The notes: generated from the letters alone by a model not told the origin. DNA of 64,000 nt from Oricola sp. (GCF_022763245.1 NZ_JALEGV010000032.1:1-64000), one strand, 5' to 3'; counted from the first letter of the stretch, positions 34,409 to 44,152 are shown. Program-made: numbers and translations.

Positions 34409-35705
34409 CTTCATGATCGGCCTCTGCGGCCTCGGCGCGATGTTCGTGCTGATGATACTGCGCATGCCCGTGGGCATGGCGATGCTCGCGGTGGGGTATT
34501 TCGGAACCGTCATCCTCAACGGCACGCGGTCCGCCAACGCGCTCCTCGTCACCGAGACCTTCTCGTCGACGTCCAACTATTCCCTTACCGTGGTTCCGCT
34601 GTTCATCCTGATGGGCAACATCGCCTCGGTCGCCGGGTTCAGCAGCCGGCTTTACGAAGCCGCGTTCGCCTGGGTCGGCTGGTTGAGGGGAGGGCTGGCT
34701 TCGGCCTCGATCATCGGCTGCGCGGCGTTCGCCGCTGTCAGCGGTTCGTCGGTGGCGACCGCGGTGACCATCGGCAAGGTCGCTTTGCCGGAGATGAAGC
34801 GGTTCGGCTATTCGGACGCCCTGTCCACCGGCTCGATCGCGGCCGGCGGAACGCTGGGCTTTCTCATTCCGCCGTCAACCGGCTTCGTGCTCTACGCCAT
34901 CCTGACGGAAGAGAGCATCGGGCAGTTGTTCATGGCCGGCATCCTGCCGGGCCTGCTGCTGACGGCGCTTTTCATGGCAGCCGTCGCGCTCGTCACGCTT
35001 CGCGATCCTGCGGCGGGTCGCCCGGGCGATGCGGTGCCGCTCGCGAAGCGTTTCCTCGCGCTGATGCGTGCGATGCCGCTCATCGTGGTGATCTTCGTGT
35101 CGATCGGCGGCATCTATCTCGGCGTGTTCACGCCCGTCGAGGCCGCCGGCGTCGGTGCCGCGCTCGTGCTCGTGATGGCGCTTTTCACCGGCAAGCTGGA
35201 CTTCACAACCTTCACGCAGGCGATCGCCGACACCGTGCGCACAACCGCGATGCTCTATCTGATCGTCATCGGTGCGAGCGTGCTCAACCCTTTCCTGGCG
35301 CTGACGCATCTGCCGGCGACGCTGGGCGAGGCGATGACCTCCGTCGGGTTGGGACCCTATGGCGTCCTGCTGTTGATCGTGGTCGCGTATCTGGTGCTCG
35401 GCATGTTCATGGACGGGCTCGCCATGCTCGTGGTCACCATCCCGATCTTCTTTCCGATCGTCACCGCGCTCGGCTTCGATCCGATCTGGTTCGGCGTCAT
35501 CGCGGTGATCGTCATCGAGATGGGCATGATCACGCCGCCGGTCGGGCTGAACGTGTTCGTGGTGAAGAGCGTGGCGGGCGACGTGCCCATGTCGACGATC
35601 TTCCGAGGGGTCTTGCCCTTCTGGTTCGCCATGGCGGTCTGCCTGCTGCTGATCGTGATCTTCCCGTCCATCGCGCTCCTCATTCCGGAGGCCATGTTCC
35701 GGTAG
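34401..35705 (+). CDS. TRAP transporter large permease, DctM family (third system)
   Basis: A 434-residue TRAP channel with VPLFILMGNIASVAGFSSR, FAAVSGSSVATAVTIGKVALPEM in parts, and the C-terminal PPVGLNVFVVKSVA. The GTG at 34401 overlaps the DctQ stop and has GGAG ten bases upstream; a GTG at 34383 is an alternative. A rho-independent terminator follows the stop codon by 34 nt, closing the operon. Confidence 0.94.
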   Translation: MSDFMIGLCGLGAMFVLMILRMPVGMAMLAVGYFGTVILNGTRSANALLVTETFSSTSNYSLTVVPLFILMGNIASVAGFSSRLYEAAFAWVGWLRGGLASASIIGCAAFAAVSGSSVATAVTIGKVALPEMKRFGYSDALSTGSIAAGGTLGFLIPPSTGFVLYAILTEESIGQLFMAGILPGLLLTALFMAAVALVTLRDPAAGRPGDAVPLAKRFLALMRAMPLIVVIFVSIGGIYLGVFTPVEAAGVGAALVLVMALFTGKLDFTTFTQAIADTVRTTAMLYLIVIGASVLNPFLALTHLPATLGEAMTSVGLGPYGVLLLIVVAYLVLGMFMDGLAMLVVTIPIFFPIVTALGFDPIWFGVIAVIVIEMGMITPPVGLNVFVVKSVAGDVPMSTIFRGVLPFWFAMAVCLLLIVIFPSIALLIPEAMFR

Positions 35706-35739
35706 CGACCGGGATATCGATGGACTTGAAATCCAGGAG

Positions 35740-35769
35740 ACGCCGGCCGGGTAACCAGGCCGGCGTTTT
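35740..35769 (+). terminator. Rho-independent terminator of the third TRAP operon
   Basis: A perfect 9-bp stem ACGCCGGCC/GGCCGGCGT with a 9-nt loop is followed directly by a T run, 34 nt after the DctM stop. Confidence 0.88.
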
Positions 35770-35968
35770 GCTGTGCGCATTCGATGACGTCCCAGGCAAT
35801 GGCCTCAGAGAGACGCATCTTTGTCACACCTGCGGCCATCCGGCGTTGCACAGGGGGTGGAATTCAAGAAATATTTCATCGTGCAATTGCCAAGCGCGCA
35901 CCAACCGGTTTCAATCGGAGCCCCGGTTGAACGCAGGATTGTAGAATTATCTGAAGGCGAGACCCAGC

Positions 35969-37498
35969 ATGTTCGGCCAGATCCGAATCTTCATCATGAT
36001 CCTGACGGTCGTCGCCGGTTCGCTGTTCTGTTCGACGCTGGCGAACGCCGCTTCCCATGTCGCGCTGGTCATCGGCAACGCCGCCTACAGGTCGATCAAC
36101 CCGCTCGCCAACCCGGTGAACGACGCCACCGACATGGCCGCCGAGCTAAGCGGCATCGGCTATGACGTGGATGTCGTCACGAACGCGACGTTCGACGACA
36201 TGCGCCTGGCGCTCGCACGCTTCACGGACAAGGCGCGAGGCGCGGAGATCGCGATCATCTTCTTTGCCGGCCACGGCATCGAGATCGACAAGCAGAACTA
36301 TCTGATCCCCACCGACGCGACGCTGGAGAGCGACAGCCAGGTCGCGTTCCAGGCCATCCCGCTGGACTACATGCTGAACGCGGTCAGCGGGGCGAAGCGC
36401 TTGAAGGTGGTCCTGCTCGACGCCTGCCGCAACAACCCCTTCCTGACGCAGATGCGTTCAGCAGGGACGGCGCGGCGCTCCAACGTTCCCGGCGGCCTGA
36501 TCGCAATCGAACCCGAAGCGGGCACGCTTGTCGGCTATTCGGCCAAGGAGGGCACGACGGCGAGCGACGGCCGAGGCCGCAACAGCCCCTATACCGAAGC
36601 GCTGCTGAAATATGTCGGCCAGAAGAACATGGATGTCGGGCGCATGTTCCGCCGGGTACGGGACGACGTGATGCGCTCCACCGAGAGCAACAGGCAGCGG
36701 CAGGAGCCGTTCTATTACGGCTCGCTGCCCGGCGACGACATCTACCTCAATCCGCAGACCGCGCTCCTCGATCCCGGCAAGCAGACGAATGACGTGGTGA
36801 GCGATTACACGCGCAACGAGGCGAAGGAAGCCTGGGAGGCCGTCAGGGATTCCAGGGTCGTCAGCGACTTCCAGACGATCGTCGATCTCTACCCCGGAAC
36901 AGTCTATGAGCGCCTGGCCAGGAACCGGATCAGGGATCTGTTGGGCGATGACAACACCGAACGGTTCGGCTGGTACCTGGCGCAATATGACAATGTCGAT
37001 CTCTACGGCAGCGACATCATACAGGGCGGGTTCAAGTCGCCCACGCCGGCGCAGTGCGCGAGAGAATGCGCCCAGCGCAGTTCATGTCGCGCCTATACTT
37101 ACAATACTGTCGCCAATCATTGCTTCCTGAAGAACGGCTACAATTTCGCGCAGACCTTCACCGGGGCGTATTCGGGCTTCTTTTTCCAGGGGGAGGGGCG
37201 CCAGGATGCGCCGTCCGTCGAGGTGGAATGGGACGTCTACAACAAGCACGATCTCGACGGTTACGATCTCGGCAAGTCCGGCGACACGACCTTCGAAGCG
37301 TGCCTCAGCACATGCCGCAGGAATTCCGATTGCGACGGCGTCGCCTTCGTCTACTTCACAAAGACCGATCAATGCTGGTTGAAGAGCGGCAGCAGGCAGC
37401 CGTATGAAAACAGCAATTCCCGCAAAGGCGTCATCGCCGCTCTAAAGACCAGCCGCATGGTCCAGCCCTTCTCGGTCGTTCCCGTCGAGGGACCCTGA
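35969..37498 (+). CDS. Secreted caspase-family (peptidase C14) protein with two PAN/Apple domains
   Basis: A 509-residue exported protein. A signal peptide ends near ANAASH. A p20-like caspase domain (about 30-265) has the catalytic His102 in FFAGHG and Cys153 in LLDACRNNP, a bacterial orthocaspase arrangement. Two cysteine-rich PAN/Apple-like modules follow: about 340-395 (CARECAQRSSC) and 410-485 (CLSTCRRNSDC), which normally bind protein or carbohydrate. It probably acts in the periplasm or at the surface. It stands alone between terminator-bounded units; the 263-nt gap before it holds only the TRAP terminator and a presumed promoter. Confidence 0.9.
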   Translation: MFGQIRIFIMILTVVAGSLFCSTLANAASHVALVIGNAAYRSINPLANPVNDATDMAAELSGIGYDVDVVTNATFDDMRLALARFTDKARGAEIAIIFFAGHGIEIDKQNYLIPTDATLESDSQVAFQAIPLDYMLNAVSGAKRLKVVLLDACRNNPFLTQMRSAGTARRSNVPGGLIAIEPEAGTLVGYSAKEGTTASDGRGRNSPYTEALLKYVGQKNMDVGRMFRRVRDDVMRSTESNRQRQEPFYYGSLPGDDIYLNPQTALLDPGKQTNDVVSDYTRNEAKEAWEAVRDSRVVSDFQTIVDLYPGTVYERLARNRIRDLLGDDNTERFGWYLAQYDNVDLYGSDIIQGGFKSPTPAQCARECAQRSSCRAYTYNTVANHCFLKNGYNFAQTFTGAYSGFFFQGEGRQDAPSVEVEWDVYNKHDLDGYDLGKSGDTTFEACLSTCRRNSDCDGVAFVYFTKTDQCWLKSGSRQPYENSNSRKGVIAALKTSRMVQPFSVVPVEGP

Positions 37499-37597
37499 CG
37501 ACCCGGCGGCGCGGGCGCGAAGACGGGCATCGTAACCTCATATTAACCACTTTTACTTACCAAATTGGGCCAAAGAGTTCATGGTGGGAAAAGGCAC

Positions 37598-38929
37598 ATG
37601 CGGAAACTGATGATCGCGACGGCGCTGCTGTGCGCATCCGCAATGCAGGCATCCTCCGGGGACGTCGAACTGGACCAGTCCCGGGTCTCTTCCATTCAGA
37701 TCGCCGCGGAAACGGCGCCGGCGCTGCCGAGCGAACGCATCGAAGCGTCCTCGCGATTGCCGACACCCCGCCCGACGACCCTCGAAGAGAAGATCGGCCA
37801 GATGATCATGGTCGGCTTTCGCGGCGACACGCCTGACCACAAATGGGTCAAGACGCTGACCGGACAGATCGAGGCCGGCAAGGTGTCCGGCGTCCTCTAT
37901 CTGCGCCGCAACGTCACCAACCAGACGCAGGTCGCCAATCTGAACGCGGCGCTGCAGATCGCGGCGCGCGACAGGCCGTCGCTGCTGATCGCGGTCGACC
38001 AGGAAGGCGGCCGGATCGAACGGCTTCTGCCGGAGGCGGGCTTCCCGCATACGCCCTCGGCTGCCGAGATAAGTTCCGATTTCTCGCCGCGCGAGGCCTA
38101 TGAGCGCTACGAATTGCTGGCCGAGAGCCTGAGCGCCTGGGGCTTCAACCTCAATCTCGGGCCGGTCGTCGATCTGAACGTCAACCGTTCCAACCCGATC
38201 ATCGGGCGGCTGGGGCGCAGCTATTCGGACGATCCGTCGCAAGTGGTTCAATTCGCAACGGCATTCGTGACCGCGCATCGCGAGCAGGGCGTCCTGACCG
38301 CGCTGAAGCACTTCCCGGGACACGGTTCCAGCAAGCTCGACAGCCACAAGGGCGCGGTCGATGTTTCCCGGACGTGGAAAAGCGCCGAGCTCGATCCGTT
38401 CAGCATGATGATCAAGGACAAGCAGGTCGATCTCGTGATGAGCGCGCATCTGCGTAACGACAAGCTTCAGGACGACGGCGACAAGGCCCCGATCTCGCTG
38501 TCGAAGAGCGGGCTGCACGACGTGCTTCGGCGCAAGCTGGGCTTTACCGGCGTGATCATCTCAGACGATCTTCAGATGGGCGCGATCTGGGACAACTACA
38601 AATTCGAGGACGCTGTCATTCGGGCGGTCAAGGCCGGCAACGACATCCTGATTTTCTCTAATGACAAGCATCCCGACGTCGACATTCCCAACAAGGTCGT
38701 TTCGCTTCTGAGCAAGGCCGCCAAGCACGACGCCGCCCTGCAGGTGCGCATCGAGCAGGCCTACGAGAACATCCTCGCCATGAAACAGGACCTTCAGGCC
38801 CAGGCTCCCGCGCTCGACACGATCTCGACGCGCTCGATCGGCGAAGGGGAAAGCCGGCCCGTTCTCAGCTCCGCGCTGATGGCTGCCAACAAGCGCGACT
38901 TCCCGCTCTATCTGCCTGCGGATCTGTAA
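37598..38929 (+). CDS. Glycoside hydrolase family 3 protein, NagZ-like, exported
   Basis: A 443-residue GH3 with the beta-N-acetylhexosaminidase motif ALKHFPGHG and the nucleophile region GVIISDDLQMGAI. A hydrophobic N-terminus (MRKLMIATALL) suggests export, unlike classical cytoplasmic NagZ; there is then a linker of about 40 residues before the TIM barrel. Peptidoglycan GlcNAc removal or chitin-like substrate trimming is likely. GGGAAAAGG sits before ATG 37598. A strong terminator follows at 38967. An upstream AT-rich patch (37530-37560) probably holds its promoter. Confidence 0.9.
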   Translation: MRKLMIATALLCASAMQASSGDVELDQSRVSSIQIAAETAPALPSERIEASSRLPTPRPTTLEEKIGQMIMVGFRGDTPDHKWVKTLTGQIEAGKVSGVLYLRRNVTNQTQVANLNAALQIAARDRPSLLIAVDQEGGRIERLLPEAGFPHTPSAAEISSDFSPREAYERYELLAESLSAWGFNLNLGPVVDLNVNRSNPIIGRLGRSYSDDPSQVVQFATAFVTAHREQGVLTALKHFPGHGSSKLDSHKGAVDVSRTWKSAELDPFSMMIKDKQVDLVMSAHLRNDKLQDDGDKAPISLSKSGLHDVLRRKLGFTGVIISDDLQMGAIWDNYKFEDAVIRAVKAGNDILIFSNDKHPDVDIPNKVVSLLSKAAKHDAALQVRIEQAYENILAMKQDLQAQAPALDTISTRSIGEGESRPVLSSALMAANKRDFPLYLPADL

Positions 38930-38966
38930 AGCCGCGAAAGCGGCCGCTTGGCGACGAAATTCAATG

Positions 38967-38995
38967 AACCGTCCGGCTCGCCCGGGCGGTTTTTT
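38967..38995 (+). terminator. Rho-independent terminator after the GH3 gene
   Basis: A 10-bp stem AACCGTCCGG/CCGGGCGGTT (one G-U pair) with a 5-nt loop runs into TTTTT, 37 nt after the GH3 stop. Confidence 0.9.
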
Positions 38996-39031
38996 GTCGC
39001 CTCGAGGCCGTTCAATTCCGGACGCGCGACT

Positions 39032-39631
39032 TCATTGCACGAGGCTGACGATCGTCACGCGCCGGTTCTCGGCGGCGGCGGGGTCGTATGTGTTCTTGAG
39101 TTGCTCTTCCCCGTATCCGACGGCGATGAGGCGGTCAGTCTCGATCAGGAAGGTCTCGGTCAGGAAGGCTTTGACGCTCTTGGCGCGTCGCTCTGAAAGG
39201 TCCTGGTTGTAGGCGTCGGAGCCGACCGCGTCGGTATGGCCGCTGACGAGAAAAACGATGTCCTTCAGGGCGTCGCTCCGCAGCGCCAGCCCGAGTTCGA
39301 TCAGGCCGGGTTTGGCCTGGGGGCCGATGCCGGCGGAGTTGTAGTCGAAGTAGATTTCCAGATCGATCGACGGCAGGTCATTCTGTTGGACGATCTCCGC
39401 CAGTTCGTCTCGTTCCTGCACGTTGATGTCACGAGTTATGCCGCGGAGCCGGGAGACGAACGCCGATTCCTCTTCGCTCATGCCTGCCGGGTTGTCGCCG
39501 AAGATGTTGCGCGTCGCGACCTTCGGCTTGAGCGTGTTGATGATGTTCGTGCTCGAAACATCCTCGGCGAGGGCGCCCGGAGCCCCCAGCATCCACGCCG
39601 CCACGAGAAGAGTTGCCGTTGCTCGCTTCAT
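39032..39631 (-). CDS. OmpA family outer-membrane/periplasmic protein
   Basis: A 199-residue exported protein. A signal peptide (MKRATATLL, cleavage near ALAEDV) is followed by about 60 residues without recognisable domain and a C-terminal OmpA-like peptidoglycan-binding domain (about 85-199). That domain contains IYFDYNSAGIGPQAKP, VSGHTDAVGSDAYNQDLSERRAKSVK in pieces, and GYGEEQLKNTYDPAAAENRRVTI. GGGAGCAGG precedes adjacent ATGs at 39634 and 39631; the second has better spacing. It has no outer-membrane barrel, so it is probably a soluble or anchored peptidoglycan-linked protein. Confidence 0.9.
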   Translation of the reverse strand: MKRATATLLVAAWMLGAPGALAEDVSSTNIINTLKPKVATRNIFGDNPAGMSEEESAFVSRLRGITRDINVQERDELAEIVQQNDLPSIDLEIYFDYNSAGIGPQAKPGLIELGLALRSDALKDIVFLVSGHTDAVGSDAYNQDLSERRAKSVKAFLTETFLIETDRLIAVGYGEEQLKNTYDPAAAENRRVTIVSLVQ

Positions 39632-40055
39632 CATCCTGCTCCCGTTGTCGCCCGTCGGCCACCGCGCCCGGTTCTCACGCAACGATGCACAAGCTTCAGG
39701 GTGCGCGCAATGCCGAAGCCCTCCCCATATTGGGGTAGAGCCCCCGGCAGGAGTGTAGTCTCCAATGGTGTTCGAGGGCATGTGCGCATCACTGGTGATC
39801 GTTGCCGCCTCTCGACATTCTGGTAGCGGCGAAGTCCGTTTTGTGGCCCTCCTTCCCTCGCGTTTTCCGCATTGTTCTGGCGAGTGAACGTGGTTCATCC
39901 TACAATCTGTGCTTAAAGAACTCTTACTGTTGCGGAATTGCCACTTTTATTAGTTCATCCACAGTTTCTGTTAAGCATTTTCAGAGGGTTTTTAGATTGA
40001 CTTTAACCCGCGCTGCGGCAAGAACGGAGGCAGCGATTCATGAGAGGGGATTTCG
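39632..40055. promoter_or_regulatory. Divergent gap between OmpA-like and autotransporter genes
   Basis: 424 bp without a convincing gene. The half nearest the autotransporter (39890-40010) is strikingly AT-rich. It contains TTAA-N7-TTAC at 39913-39927, one base from the TTAA-N7-TTAA site of the cell-cycle regulator CtrA, and TTGACTTTAACC near 39996 that could form a promoter. AGAGGGG just before 40056 is the autotransporter ribosome site. A short palindrome CCCCA/TGGGG lies at 39725-39737. Confidence 0.45.
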
Positions 40056-43000
40056 ATGGATAGGCGGATCGTAAGCGGCCTGATGGCCTCAACGATGCTG
40101 GTGGCCGTGACGGGGGCGTCGTCGGCAGCGGATTTCACCGTTTCGATTCCCTATTACGGGACGTTTGTTCTCGGTGATCATGACAGCCTGACGATCACGT
40201 CGACGGGCTTTGTCGAGACGACGACCAACCTCGATCCCGGTGTTCTCGGCGAGCACGACCCGAACCACATTACGGTGATCAACGAAGGCGGGGTCTATAC
40301 GAGCGGCGACGGTTCCGTCGGCATCGCGATCTATGGCCGCGAAGACGACGTCACGAACAACTCCATCTCCAACTATGGTGTCGTGGAGACGGACGGGACG
40401 AGCTATTACAACGGATTTGTCGACGTCGAGAGCGACGGTATCGCGTTGGTGGGGTTCAGCTACGTCGAAGACAATCCTGACTACGAATATACGGGCTACA
40501 ATCCGAACTTCTCGAACTCTCCCGCATCGATTGAAGTCAGTGACAACGATGTCCTGAATGACGGGATTATCGATTCCTCCGGGAGCGGCATACGGCTGAC
40601 CGCAGGCGCGGAGCAGTATGTCGAGATGGATGCCGACTGGGATGGGTCGTATTCCAATGTTGGTGCCACGGTGTCCGACATTTCCGCCATGGCTGTGGTC
40701 GATAACAATGTCGTCACGAATTCCGATTCCATCGAAGCCAATTATGCGGGAATTCTTCTGTCGGCTTATGCCGACACCTATGTCGAACTCGATCCGAATC
40801 TCGGCGCGCACGACCCGGAGGGGCATCTCTTCGGCGAAATCGACGGCGCTTATGCGACGGCCGAGGTGACGGACAATGTGATCTCCAATTCGGGATCGAT
40901 CGACGCCGAGACCGGTATTGCGCTTTTCGCCGGTTCCTACGTTGGAGCGTCAGTCCATTCGGACAACGAGTTCCACGACTATGAGCTCGACGGCAGCGTG
41001 TCGGGTTTCGTCAATCATGTCGCCGCCCGGAGCGAGGTGTCCGGCAACGAAATCTGGCAGTCGGGCGCCGTTACATCTTACTACAACGGCATCAATGTGG
41101 GTGCGAATGCCTACGCGTGGGGTAACGCGGAAGGGCATATGTACTACGACAGTGACGACTACGACGATGACGGCTGGGATTATTCCACTGTCGGGACCGG
41201 GTTGCTGGCTGACGTCGTCGGGCATATCGACGACATGGACGCTGAGGCCATTGTCAGCTCCAACACGATCTCCAATTCAGGCGACATCACCACACTCGGA
41301 GACAACGGCGACGGCATCTCGGTCTGGGCCTACTCAGAGGTGGATGCCTGGGCGGAAGCGGATTCCGAGGAGGATTATTACGACTTGTGGGTGGCGTCGG
41401 GTTACGCGCATGTCGAGGATTTCTACTCACATGCCGCGATCGACGACAACATGATCGCGAATAGCGGTTCGATCACCACCTACGGCAATCATTCCGACGC
41501 AATCGACGTCAGCGCCTATGCCGATGCGGGCTGGTATGACTATGATTCGTACAACAATGGCGTCTGGAACCGGGTTTATCCGTGGCAAATGGCGCGTGCA
41601 GGCGTGCCGGACTACTACGGTTATGGTGACACGTTCTACTCCAGCGCTGAGGCGCGCACGGAGCGCATCCACGCTTACGCTTCCGTCGCGGACAATGTGA
41701 TCAGCAACAGCGGCTCGCTGACGACCTACGGATACGGATCTTCGGGCATCGATGTCGATGCCGGCGCCTATGCTGCCGGTTCGGCCTTTACTTATACCAA
41801 CTATATCGGTGGTTCCGCCGACAGCCTGTCGGCGACGACTTATATCGGCAATATTCGGGCTGTCGCCGAAGTCGAGAACAACACGATCTCCAATTCGGGT
41901 GCCATCGAGACCTTCGCCGGCAATTCCTCCGGCATGGAGTTGAACGCCTTTGCCGAGGCCTTCATCTTCGGCTCTTCCAGCGTTGGCTATGACACCGACG
42001 GTTATGTCAGCAATGCGACGTCAACCACTGGCGAGAGCAGCTACAGTCTCGCCTCGGCGGTCTTCAGCAACAACACGGTGGAGAACAGCGGTTCGATCGA
42101 GACGCATTCCTACGACTCGACCGGTATCGAGATTTTCACGGAGGCCTATGCCTACGCGTACATGACGTCTCGGCTGCACACCGACGACTACGAGGACGAC
42201 TCTGAGTCTATCGTCGACGTGTCCGATGTTTACTCCTTCGCGGGGATCAACGACAACGACATCAGCAATGCCGGCTCCATTCGCACGGATGGCGAAGGCT
42301 CGATGGGCATATCGCTCGATGCCGATGCGGAGACCGAAATCGAGGTCTATGCGTGGGCTGAGAATAACGTGGCCGAGGCGTATGTCGGCTATTCCAGCGC
42401 GGTAGCCGAGATCGTCGGGAACACCGTCAGTAACAGCGGTGAGATCGTCACTTACGGGGTCGAATCGTCCGGTATCTCTGTCTGGGCAGAGGCGGAGATC
42501 GATCTGGAAGCGTATGCGGAATCCGAAGATGTCGGTTATGACTGGACAGGCTTCGGCTATGTCGGTGCAAGCACTCGCATTGCTGACAATGCGATCTCGA
42601 ATACCGGCATGATCAAGACATACGGTGCTTATTCGGACGGCATCAGCTTGCGATCCGAGACGAATTTCTATTCGTCATCGTCGCATGAGAATTACTTCGG
42701 TACCTACATCGATCAAGCGATCACGGACAATACGATCGAAAACTCGGGCGTGATTGTCACTCTCGGCGAATATTCCGACGGCATACATGTGTCGAGTTTC
42801 TATCGCGACGACTTCGATGGCGGCTATTATTCCGGCTATGACGGTTCGGCTGTCTACGGAAACACCTTCAACCTGTCCGGCAAGACCGTGGCCGCCTATG
42901 GCGACGCGCTTGATATCCGGGGCTACGCCAACACGTTCAACATCGCCGCGCCGGCCTTCTTCGGCGGCTACATGCTTCTCGGTGGAACGTCTGGCGAAGA

Positions 43001-44132
43001 GGCGGTCGTCAACATCGAGACCGGGCCGTCGCATTCGGTGGTCTGGCACATGGACGGCGTCATCGACGGCGACGCTCCGAATGTGATCGGCGACATCCCC
43101 TATGTCTGGGATACGTCCACGCAGACCTTCGCGACGCTGGACCCGACGGCGGTTTCGGCTGCGCCGAACATGCTAGCCGACCTGGCGGGCCTGGTCTCCG
43201 GCCTCGTCAAGGACGGCGCGGCGCAGACGCCGAGCGGTCGCGGTTTCTGGATCGGCGGCGGTGCCACGAGCCAGGACTACGACGGAAACGGCGAGACGAC
43301 GCTCGACCACAACACCAAGTCGCGCGCCTTCGCGATCGGATTCAATACCGACGTCAACAACGCGGTCGGCATTGGCGGTGTGCTGGGTTATGCCTGGGAG
43401 GACCTCTCCGGCAGCAGCATGTTCTCCAACTCCTTCGACAACAGTGCCGAGGGTGTGTTCGGTGGCCTGAACGCCAGCGCCTCGTTCAACATGCTGCGCT
43501 TCGGAGCATCCATCAACGGCGGTATGCTCAGCCATGACGGGCAGCGCTTCATCAACGACAACCTCGTTGACAACGGCTATGCCGACGGCGGAACGGCCGG
43601 AACGGGTGATGCGACGCTGGGCGAGGCTTGGGCGAATTCCAGCTATGACAGCTGGTGGATCAGTCCGGAAGTGTCTGCGGAAGCGACCATCGACATCGGC
43701 AACGGCTTCGCGTTGATGCCGCAGTTGACAGGCCGCTATGCGCGCCAGACCATCGACGGCTACAGCGAGACGACCGACGACACGCATGTCGGCGGCGGTT
43801 CGGTGGAGACCGCGTCCTTCGGCGAACAGACCGTGGAGATGTACGAGGCCGATCTCGGTGTCGATCTGCGGAAGGCCTTCGCGGGCGGTTTCGTCTCGGT
43901 CGGCGGCGGTTATCTCTTCCGCAGCTATTCCGGCGACGGCGAAGTCGAGGCGATGCTGCTGGACGAGATGGTCTATGTACCGGTTGACATCGCCGACGGG
44001 TCGATGCCCTATGCCGGTGCAGCGATTTCCTTCCAGAACGGCAACTTCTCGGTGGATGCTTCGGGGCGGGCGACCTTCCTCGACGGCGAGGTCGGCTATC
44101 AGCTCAAGGCTGCTGTGAAGGGCCAGTTCTGA
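40056..44132 (+). CDS. Large repeat-containing autotransporter (type Va secretion)
   Basis: A 1358-residue surface protein. The signal peptide ends near SSAADF. A long passenger (about 26-1040) contains some 14 copies of an N-x-I-x-N-S-G-x-I-x-T-x-G-x-x-S-x-G-I-x-V unit, suited to a beta-helix. A C-terminal autotransporter barrel (about 1065-1358) opens with GRGFWIGGGAT and ends on Phe (AAVKGQF). I find no cysteine anywhere and only two lysines before residue 1050; Asp, Glu, Asn, Ser and Tyr dominate. The passenger DNA is visibly less GC-rich than its neighbours, hinting at transfer or rapid divergence. Adhesion or self-association is the usual role; nothing enzymatic is seen. Confidence 0.92.
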   Translation: MDRRIVSGLMASTMLVAVTGASSAADFTVSIPYYGTFVLGDHDSLTITSTGFVETTTNLDPGVLGEHDPNHITVINEGGVYTSGDGSVGIAIYGREDDVTNNSISNYGVVETDGTSYYNGFVDVESDGIALVGFSYVEDNPDYEYTGYNPNFSNSPASIEVSDNDVLNDGIIDSSGSGIRLTAGAEQYVEMDADWDGSYSNVGATVSDISAMAVVDNNVVTNSDSIEANYAGILLSAYADTYVELDPNLGAHDPEGHLFGEIDGAYATAEVTDNVISNSGSIDAETGIALFAGSYVGASVHSDNEFHDYELDGSVSGFVNHVAARSEVSGNEIWQSGAVTSYYNGINVGANAYAWGNAEGHMYYDSDDYDDDGWDYSTVGTGLLADVVGHIDDMDAEAIVSSNTISNSGDITTLGDNGDGISVWAYSEVDAWAEADSEEDYYDLWVASGYAHVEDFYSHAAIDDNMIANSGSITTYGNHSDAIDVSAYADAGWYDYDSYNNGVWNRVYPWQMARAGVPDYYGYGDTFYSSAEARTERIHAYASVADNVISNSGSLTTYGYGSSGIDVDAGAYAAGSAFTYTNYIGGSADSLSATTYIGNIRAVAEVENNTISNSGAIETFAGNSSGMELNAFAEAFIFGSSSVGYDTDGYVSNATSTTGESSYSLASAVFSNNTVENSGSIETHSYDSTGIEIFTEAYAYAYMTSRLHTDDYEDDSESIVDVSDVYSFAGINDNDISNAGSIRTDGEGSMGISLDADAETEIEVYAWAENNVAEAYVGYSSAVAEIVGNTVSNSGEIVTYGVESSGISVWAEAEIDLEAYAESEDVGYDWTGFGYVGASTRIADNAISNTGMIKTYGAYSDGISLRSETNFYSSSSHENYFGTYIDQAITDNTIENSGVIVTLGEYSDGIHVSSFYRDDFDGGYYSGYDGSAVYGNTFNLSGKTVAAYGDALDIRGYANTFNIAAPAFFGGYMLLGGTSGEEAVVNIETGPSHSVVWHMDGVIDGDAPNVIGDIPYVWDTSTQTFATLDPTAVSAAPNMLADLAGLVSGLVKDGAAQTPSGRGFWIGGGATSQDYDGNGETTLDHNTKSRAFAIGFNTDVNNAVGIGGVLGYAWEDLSGSSMFSNSFDNSAEGVFGGLNASASFNMLRFGASINGGMLSHDGQRFINDNLVDNGYADGGTAGTGDATLGEAWANSSYDSWWISPEVSAEATIDIGNGFALMPQLTGRYARQTIDGYSETTDDTHVGGGSVETASFGEQTVEMYEADLGVDLRKAFAGGFVSVGGGYLFRSYSGDGEVEAMLLDEMVYVPVDIADGSMPYAGAAISFQNGNFSVDASGRATFLDGEVGYQLKAAVKGQF
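40356..42800 (+). repeat. About 14 degenerate beta-helix repeat units in the autotransporter passenger
   Basis: Units begin near residues 101, 164, 217, 274, 331, 403, 465, 547, 609, 673, 734, 789, 845 and 892, spaced 47 to 82 residues. Each has the NxISNSGxIxTxGxxSxGIxV core and then a variable acidic, Tyr- and Ala-rich insert. The cores are conserved in protein but divergent in DNA, so this is an old expansion rather than a recent tandem duplication. Confidence 0.85.
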
Positions 44133-44152
44133 TCGGGTTCCAATAACGCATA

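Noticed and set aside
39802-40074. A possible 90-residue small protein before the autotransporter
   Set aside because: It overlaps the autotransporter start and the AT-rich promoter, has no ribosome site and no recognisable features.
40356-42800. Recent DNA-level tandem repeat or CRISPR-like array in the autotransporter
   Set aside because: The units match only as protein motifs; the DNA copies differ strongly and spacing is irregular, so it is neither a CRISPR array nor a fresh duplication.
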